Origin: Pseudomonadota bacterium
GTDB lineage: Bacteria > Pseudomonadota > Alphaproteobacteria > Acetobacterales > Acetobacteraceae
Assembly: GCA_021805545.1 (NCBI GenBank)
Contig: JAJZFB010000067.1
Coordinates: forward strand, 1-64,000
Reading direction: 5' to 3'
DNA: 64,000 nt
Shown: positions 59,687-64,000 of the stretch, in pieces
Layout: each line of letters begins with the position of its first letter
Position numbering within the stretch: the stretch's first letter is position 1
Program-made: the position numbers and the translations under genes
Notes under the pieces: generated by a model
What the model was told of the DNA's origin: nothing
Database searches by the model: none
What the model saw: the letters and a program-made list of their open reading frames with translations, nothing else

Positions 59687-60666
59687 GGCTCGCTGTAAAC
59701 CAGCGGCGCGCTCTCTCCAACATCGAGGGTGAAGAAGCGCTCCAGAGGCTGTTCGGCGGCGCGCATGGCCGCTTTCAGCTCGTGCAGCGGGGCGTCCATG
59801 GGTTCGGCGGTGAGCTGGAACGTGCCGAAATGCATGCCCACGGCGCGGGTGGCGTGCAAATCCAGCATCGCGCGCACGGCTTCCGCCGGGTCCATGTGGA
59901 CGGGGCCCATCATCCAGCGCGGCTCGTAAGCGCCGATGGGCAGCATGGCGAGGTCTGGCGCGCCGAGGCGGTGGCGGATTTCGGCGAAATACTTCGTGTA
60001 CCCTGTATCGCCGGCGAAGTAGATTTTATGGCCCTTGTAGGTGAGATACAGCCCGCCCCAGAGCATCTCGTTTCTGTCCCATAGCGTGCGGGCGGAAAAA
60101 TGCCGGGCGGGGGTGATGGTGACATGCGCGCCATGCACCGTGGCTGACTGCCACCAATCCAGCTCGATGGCCGTGTGGATGCCGTTTTTGGCCAGATACG
60201 CGGCATTGCCCAGCGGGGTGACGATGCGCGCGCCGGGCGAATGGCGGTGCAGGGCGCGCAGCGAGTCCAGATCCATGTGGTCGTAATGGTTGTGCGAGAG
60301 CAAAATCAGGTCGATGCGCGGCAGATCCGCCAGGGCGATGCCCGGCGCGCGCACACGCTTGGGGCCGGCGAAACGGACGGGTGAGCAGCGCTGGGAAAAC
60401 ACCGGCTCGGTAAGCACGGTAAGGCCGGGCAGGCGGATGAGGAAGGTGGTGTGGCCGATCCAGGTGATGCTGGTTTCGCCCTCGGGCGGGGGATATTGTG
60501 TGTTTTCAACCCATTCGGGCCATTTTGCCCACACGGAGCGGTCGCGCCGCAAACGGGCCAGAAGCAGGCGCCAGATGCCGCCGCGCTGGGCGTTGTCTGG
60601 GCGTATGGTGGGTTCGGGGTTGAAGAAATGGGTGCCGTTGAAGTGATTGGAGGGAGGAAATGCCAT
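59653..60666 (-). CDS. MBL-fold metallo-hydrolase (NAPE-PLD-like)
   Basis: 337 aa. It opens with GTHFFNPEP and WPEWVENTQYPPPEG, then ITWIGHTTFLIRL, the metal motif LSHNHYDHMD (HxHxDH), TPARHFSARTLWDRN, IYFAGDTGY and MHFGTFQLT. This is the RomA/NAPE-PLD group of the metallo-beta-lactamase fold, which act on phosphodiesters or lactones. Substrate unknown. It overlaps tlyA by 34 nt. Confidence 0.9.
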   Translation of the reverse strand: MAFPPSNHFNGTHFFNPEPTIRPDNAQRGGIWRLLLARLRRDRSVWAKWPEWVENTQYPPPEGETSITWIGHTTFLIRLPGLTVLTEPVFSQRCSPVRFAGPKRVRAPGIALADLPRIDLILLSHNHYDHMDLDSLRALHRHSPGARIVTPLGNAAYLAKNGIHTAIELDWWQSATVHGAHVTITPARHFSARTLWDRNEMLWGGLYLTYKGHKIYFAGDTGYTKYFAEIRHRLGAPDLAMLPIGAYEPRWMMGPVHMDPAEAVRAMLDLHATRAVGMHFGTFQLTAEPMDAPLHELKAAMRAAEQPLERFFTLDVGESAPLVYSEPWQNSAPISCS

Positions 60667-60824
60667 GAATACCGATATGGAGATGCGCGATGGCTTTTGA
60701 ATGGCACGCGGGCCGGTGAGGAAAATCCATATTGCGCCATGCGCTTACCGCAACTCTCTCTTGTAACGGCGCGCAGACGGCGGATATGTAGCTCAGTGCA
60801 AGCATTCAGGAAGATTCGCGTTCC

Positions 60825-61790
60825 ATGGCTGAAGTCAAGAAAACCAAGGTTCTCATCATCGGCTCCGGGCCCGCGGGCTATACGGCCGCCATTTATGCGG
60901 CCCGGGCCAATTTACGCCCCGTGCTGGTGGCGGGGCTGCAGCCGGGCGGGCAGCTGACCATTACCACCGATGTGGAGAACTACCCGGGCTTTGCTGACCC
61001 CATACAGGGGCCGTGGCTGATGGAGCAGATGGCCAAGCAGGCCGAGCATGTGGGCACGGAAATTCTCTACGATATTGTCACCAAGGTTGATTTCTCGCAG
61101 CGCCCCTTCAAAGCCACCACCGATGGCGGGGTGGTGTTTGAGGCGGAGGCCGTGATTATTTCCACCGGGGCGCAGGCGCGCTGGCTGGGGCTGGAATCGG
61201 AGCAGAAATACCAGGGCGGCGGGGTTTCCGCCTGTGCCACCTGCGACGGGTTTTTCTACCGCGGCAAGCGCGTGGCGGTGATTGGCGGCGGTAATACGGC
61301 GGTGGAAGAGGCCATTTACATGACCCACCATGCCAGCCACGTAACGCTGGTACACCGGCGCGGCACCCTGCGCGCCGAGCGCATTTTGCAGCAGCGTTTG
61401 TTCGAGAACCCCAAGATCTCGGTGATCTGGGACCATAATGTGGACGAGATTCTCGGCGGCGGCACGCCCGAAGTGGTGAATGCCGTGCGGCTGAAAAACG
61501 TGAAGACGGGCGAGACGCAGGTATTGCCGGTGGAGGGCGTGTTTGTCGCCATCGGCCACTCGCCGACCACGGCCATCTTCCAGGGCCAAGTGAAGCTGGA
61601 TGACGAAGGCTATATCATCACCAAACCAGGGACGGCGGAGACCTCCATTGCCGGCGTGTTCGCGGCCGGAGACGTGCAGGACAAGATTTACCGCCAGGCG
61701 GTGACCGCCGCCGGGACGGGCTGCATGGCGGCGCTGGAGGCCGAAAAATTCCTGGGCAACATACCGCTGCATGTCAGCGAGGCGGCATAA
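60825..61790 (+). CDS. trxB: Thioredoxin-disulfide reductase
   Basis: 321 aa FAD/NADPH enzyme. IIGSGPAGYTAAIYAARANL binds FAD, ISTGAQARWLGLESE and the redox site SACATCDGFFYRGK (CATC) follow, then the NADPH motif VAVIGGGNTAVEEAIYM and GVFAAGDVQDKIYRQAVTAA at the end. Its product reduces thioredoxin. The LysR gene starts directly after its stop. Confidence 0.96.
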   Translation: MAEVKKTKVLIIGSGPAGYTAAIYAARANLRPVLVAGLQPGGQLTITTDVENYPGFADPIQGPWLMEQMAKQAEHVGTEILYDIVTKVDFSQRPFKATTDGGVVFEAEAVIISTGAQARWLGLESEQKYQGGGVSACATCDGFFYRGKRVAVIGGGNTAVEEAIYMTHHASHVTLVHRRGTLRAERILQQRLFENPKISVIWDHNVDEILGGGTPEVVNAVRLKNVKTGETQVLPVEGVFVAIGHSPTTAIFQGQVKLDDEGYIITKPGTAETSIAGVFAAGDVQDKIYRQAVTAAGTGCMAALEAEKFLGNIPLHVSEAA

Positions 61791-62702
61791 ATGACCGGAC
61801 AGAAAATGGATTGGGACAAGCTGAGGGTTTTCCACGCCGTGGCGGAGGCCGGCAGCTTCACCCATGCGGGTGATACGCTGAACCTCAGCCAATCGGCGGT
61901 TTCGCGGCAGATTTCGGCGCTGGAAGAAGCGCTGGCCGTGCCGCTGTTCCACCGCCATGCGCGCGGGCTTATCCTTACCGAGCAGGGCGAGGCGCTGAAC
62001 CGCACGGTGCGCGAGGTGTTCGCCAAACTGGCCATGACCGAGGCGCTGCTGGCGGAAAGCAAGGAAAAGCCCGCCGGGCGGCTGAAAGTGACCACCACGC
62101 ACAGCTTTGGCGTGGCGTGGCTGGCGCCAAGGCTGCGGCATTTTCTGACACAGCACCAGGATGTAACCGTCTCGCTGCTGCTGGATGATACCGACCTGGA
62201 CCTGGCGATGCGCGAGGCCGACGTGGCCATACGCATGCACCCGCCGCGCCAGCCAGACCTGGTGCAGCGCCATTTGGGCGAAATCCGCAGCCAGATTTGG
62301 GCCTCGCCGGATTATGCCAAGCAATACGGCCTGCCCCATACGGTGGAGGAGCTGGATAACCACAAGCTCATTTTGTTTGGCGACCGCAAGCCGCCCGTGC
62401 CGGATGTGAACTGGCTGGGTGAGATTGGCCGCAAGGATGGCACGGCGCGGCGCGGGGTGCTGGAGGTGAACTCGCTGCAGGCGGTGCTGGCTTGCGTGCG
62501 CGCTGGCATCGGCATTGGCACCGTGCCGGATTACCTGGTGCTGGACCAGACAGGGCTGGTGCCCGTGCTGCCCGAGGTGAAGAAACCCGCCATCGACATG
62601 TATTTTGTGTACCCGGAAGAGCTGCGGAACAGCAAGCGTGTCTCGGTTTTTCGTGACTTTTTGGTGAATTCCATTTCAGACCGTAACGGGCTGCCGCGCT
62701 GA
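61791..62702 (+). CDS. LysR-family transcriptional regulator
   Basis: 303 aa. The winged HTH is at the start (LRVFHAVAEAGSFTHAGDTL, NLSQSAVSRQISALEEAL, PLFHRHARGLILTEQGE), followed by the two-lobe ligand domain. It follows trxB with no gap and so is probably cotranscribed. ATG 61791 or the ATG 15 nt further are alternatives. The ligand and targets are unknown. Confidence 0.92.
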   Translation: MTGQKMDWDKLRVFHAVAEAGSFTHAGDTLNLSQSAVSRQISALEEALAVPLFHRHARGLILTEQGEALNRTVREVFAKLAMTEALLAESKEKPAGRLKVTTTHSFGVAWLAPRLRHFLTQHQDVTVSLLLDDTDLDLAMREADVAIRMHPPRQPDLVQRHLGEIRSQIWASPDYAKQYGLPHTVEELDNHKLILFGDRKPPVPDVNWLGEIGRKDGTARRGVLEVNSLQAVLACVRAGIGIGTVPDYLVLDQTGLVPVLPEVKKPAIDMYFVYPEELRNSKRVSVFRDFLVNSISDRNGLPR

Positions 62703-62816
62703 ACGCGGCGGTTTGCCTTGAGTCCAGCGCGCCGCTGGAACATGGCGATACAAAAAATCAACAGAAAATGCGTCTACCCCCCTTAAAAAATTCTCCCTGT
62801 GGCGTATATACAACAT

Positions 62817-62946
62817 TGTCCGGTGCGAGCCGGACATCATCTGGTTCTCTTGGGCCAGATTGGGACTTCGGTCCCAACGTCTCCCAGACGTGAAGCCTCC
62901 CTGTTGACTTGACCCGCTGGCCCATTAGGTGCCGGCGGGTTTTTTT
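62817..62946 (+). ncRNA. Candidate structured small RNA with four hairpins and intrinsic terminator
   Basis: Successive stems are TGTCCGG/CCGGACA (62817-62836), ATCTGG/CCAGAT (62839-62860), TTGGGAC-TTCG-GTCCCAA (62860-62877) with a UUCG tetraloop, and ACGTCT-CCC-AGACGT (62877-62891). A single-stranded GAAGCCTCCCTG follows, then a terminator. TATATA at 62805-62810 is a plausible -10, 7 nt before the first stem; the -35 is weak. The segment has no ORF and lies between a LysR gene and a DUF167 gene. I do not recognise the family. Confidence 0.6.
62913..62946 (+). terminator. Intrinsic terminator of the small RNA
   Basis: CCCGCTGG, loop, CCGGCGGG (one U-G pair) followed by seven T (62940-62946). 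It ends 17 nt before the DUF167 ATG. Confidence 0.85.
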
Positions 62947-62963
62947 ATGCGCGCAAGGGCCGG

Positions 62964-63263
62964 ATGAGCTTTTACCAGCAAACACCAGAGGGGCTTGTGG
63001 TGGCCGTGAAGGCGCAGCCAGGTGCCAGGCGCGCCGCCATTGGCCCGGTTCTGCCCGCCGCCCCTGCCCCGGGCTGGCCTGATGCGCGGCTGAAAATTGC
63101 CGTGACCGCGCCGCCGGAAGATGGCCGGGCCAATGAGGCCATTATTGCCGCCCTGGCCGCCTGGCTGGGCGCCAAGCCAGCCGCCATTACCCTGACGGCC
63201 GGGGCCACGGCGCGCGATAAGCGGTTTATTGTGGCGGCGGCGTGCGGGGTGCCGGATGTTTAG
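62964..63263 (+). CDS. DUF167 (YggU) family protein
   Basis: 99 aa. The family signature is a VKAQPGARRAAIG start, RLKIAVTAPPEDGRANEAII in the middle, and AITLTAGATARDKRFIV near the end. It is a small, widespread protein of unknown role, often next to unrelated genes. The start ATG 62964 has GGCCGG upstream but no good SD; it comes right after the small-RNA terminator, so a promoter overlapping that region is likely. Confidence 0.85.
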   Translation: MSFYQQTPEGLVVAVKAQPGARRAAIGPVLPAAPAPGWPDARLKIAVTAPPEDGRANEAIIAALAAWLGAKPAAITLTAGATARDKRFIVAAACGVPDV

Positions 63264-63340
63264 GGTGCGGCAAGCCTTGCGTGAGGAGATCCCCGCTTGC
63301 GCGAGGATGACGGAATGGGTGGTTTGGGGTTTTATGCCCG

Positions 63341-63429
63341 CTGGTATCACGCGTGGGGCTGGCGGGGCGGCCACGCGCCAAGCATGAGCCTTATACCAAC
63401 GGGCATGCTCAATGACCGTTGGTATAAGG
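63341..63429 (+). repeat. Dispersed double-hairpin repeat (ACCAACGGTCAT family), copy 3
   Basis: GGTATCACGCGTGGGGCTGG and the following hairpins match copies 1 and 2, with a mutation in the second hairpin's left arm (ACCAACGGGCAT). It ends 6 nt before the stop of the minus-strand Ptb/Pta-type gene. Confidence 0.85.
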
Positions 63430-63434
63430 CAGGC

Positions 63435-64000
63435 CTAAACCGCTTGCCGCGCCCCGGCGGCGATGACGGCCAGGGCGCAGGAGGCCAGGCGGGTGCGGGT
63501 GCTGTCGGCGCGGCTGGTGAGGATGATGGGGATTTTGGCGCCAAGGACGATGCCCGCTGCATCGGCGCCGGAGAGGAAGGTGAGCTGCTTGGCAAGGATA
63601 TTGCCGGCCTCGATGCCGGGCACGACGAGGATGTCCGCCTGGCCGGCGACGGGGGAGTTTATCTCCTTGCGGGCGGCGGCGAGGGGGGAGATGGCGTTGT
63701 CGAAGGCGAGCGGGCCGTCGAGTATGGCGCCGGTGATCTGGCCGCGATCGGCCATTTTGCACAGGGCGGCGGCGTCCAGCGTGGCCTGCATGGCGGGGTT
63801 TACGGTTTCCACCGCGGCGAGGATGGCGGCGCGCGGGGTTTCGATGCCCAGCATATGGGCGAGATCGATGGCGTTCTGGACGATGGCGATCTTGTCCTCA
63901 AGCGTGGGGGCGATGTTGATGGCGGCGTCGGTGATGAAAAGCGGGCGGGGATAGGATGGGACATCCATGGCATAAACATGGCTGAGGCGCCTGCCGGTGC
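63435..64000 (-). CDS. Phosphate acetyl/butyryltransferase family protein (3' part, cut by window)
   Basis: The frame enters from beyond base 64000, so the first half of the gene is missing. The visible part has SHVYAMDVPSYPRPLFITDA, then AAINIAPTLEDKIAIV, CKMADRGQITGAILDGPLAF, NSPVAGQADILVVPGIEAGN and AGIVLGAKIPIILTSRADS. All are typical of Ptb/Pta. It interconverts acyl-CoA and acyl phosphate. An ATG at 63968 is internal, not the start. A dispersed repeat borders its 3' end. Confidence 0.9.
   Translation of the reverse strand, partial: TGRRLSHVYAMDVPSYPRPLFITDAAINIAPTLEDKIAIVQNAIDLAHMLGIETPRAAILAAVETVNPAMQATLDAAALCKMADRGQITGAILDGPLAFDNAISPLAAARKEINSPVAGQADILVVPGIEAGNILAKQLTFLSGADAAGIVLGAKIPIILTSRADSTRTRLASCALAVIAAGARQAV

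Noticed and set aside
62817..62946. 4.5S (SRP) RNA, 6S RNA or tmRNA
   Set aside because: The conserved SRP loop words (GGTCAGGTCCGGAAGGAAGC) are absent, there is no long 6S bubble structure, and no tRNA-like end. It stays an unassigned candidate.

Overview
The window is about 64 kb of GC-rich chromosome from an alphaproteobacterium. It is most likely a member of the Acetobacteraceae / Rhodospirillales, judged from gene order and protein character only: ALA synthase (C4 route to haem), HemJ, ParAB beside MnmG/RsmG, a 2-oxoacid:acceptor oxidoreductase, pyruvate carboxylase and DciA. Coding density is high, many genes overlap by 1-4 nt, and most antisense reading frames are codon-bias shadows. 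No rRNA, transposase, integrase or CRISPR array was seen.

Layout. 1-2.0 kb: korA (5'-truncated by the window) and korB. 2.2-6.1 kb: mnmG-rsmG-parA-parB, ending in a perfect parS-like palindrome. 6.1-11.2 kb (minus): leuS-lptE-holA and ppsR; leuS is interrupted by an in-frame TAG. 11.15-11.43 kb: an AT-rich, DnaA-box-bearing gap between ppsR and hemE, the position of the replication origin in Caulobacter and Rickettsia, so the probable oriC. 11.4-18.1 kb: hemE-hemH-HAD phosphatase-hemJ, then pyruvate carboxylase. 18.1-22.7 kb: a GT-C-type membrane protein, a secreted protein, aat, a small protein with its terminator, and a ScfR-type regulator. 22.7-25.0 kb: a small AT-richer accessory patch (putative TIR / deoxyribosyltransferase-like defence protein, parDE) abutting the 3' end of tRNA-Tyr. 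25.1-30.2 kb: rlmB, then nrtR with two NrtR boxes controlling nadABC. 30.3-37.4 kb: serB, miaA, ilvB-ilvN, an inserted patch (RHH-like protein and an AbrB/Doc toxin-antitoxin pair), ilvC and a DUF1489 gene. 37.6-42.2 kb: fabD-fabG-acpP-fabF-mltG. 42.2-47 kb: a zinc-ribbon membrane protein, a truncated acetate-transporter remnant, hemA, a hairpin-packed intergenic region and mrdA. 47.2-54 kb: smc, a DsbA-like protein, dciA, mutY and an M19 dipeptidase. 54-58.8 kb: a catabolic-looking cluster (NTF2-like, SDR, LLM oxidoreductase, SDR, GbsR/MarR-type regulator, PEP-mutase/ICL-family enzyme) with two copies of one 8-N8-8 operator. 58.9-64 kb: tlyA, an MBL hydrolase, trxB, a LysR regulator, a candidate structured small RNA, a DUF167 gene and a partial Ptb/Pta gene.

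The genes fall into working sets: origin and segregation (oriC, parABS, smc, dciA, holA), haem synthesis (hemA, hemE, hemH, hemJ), NAD synthesis (nrtR-nadABC), branched-chain amino acids (ilvBNC), fatty acids (fabD/G/F, acpP), envelope (lptE, mrdA, mltG) and tRNA/rRNA modification (mnmG, rsmG, miaA, rlmB, tlyA). The least explained parts are several families of dispersed hairpin repeats, often placed on gene 3' ends. One family keeps its loop but changes its stem with compensating substitutions. Others worth attention are the multi-hairpin RNA at 62.8 kb, the stop codon in leuS, and the shared operator of the 54-57 kb cluster.
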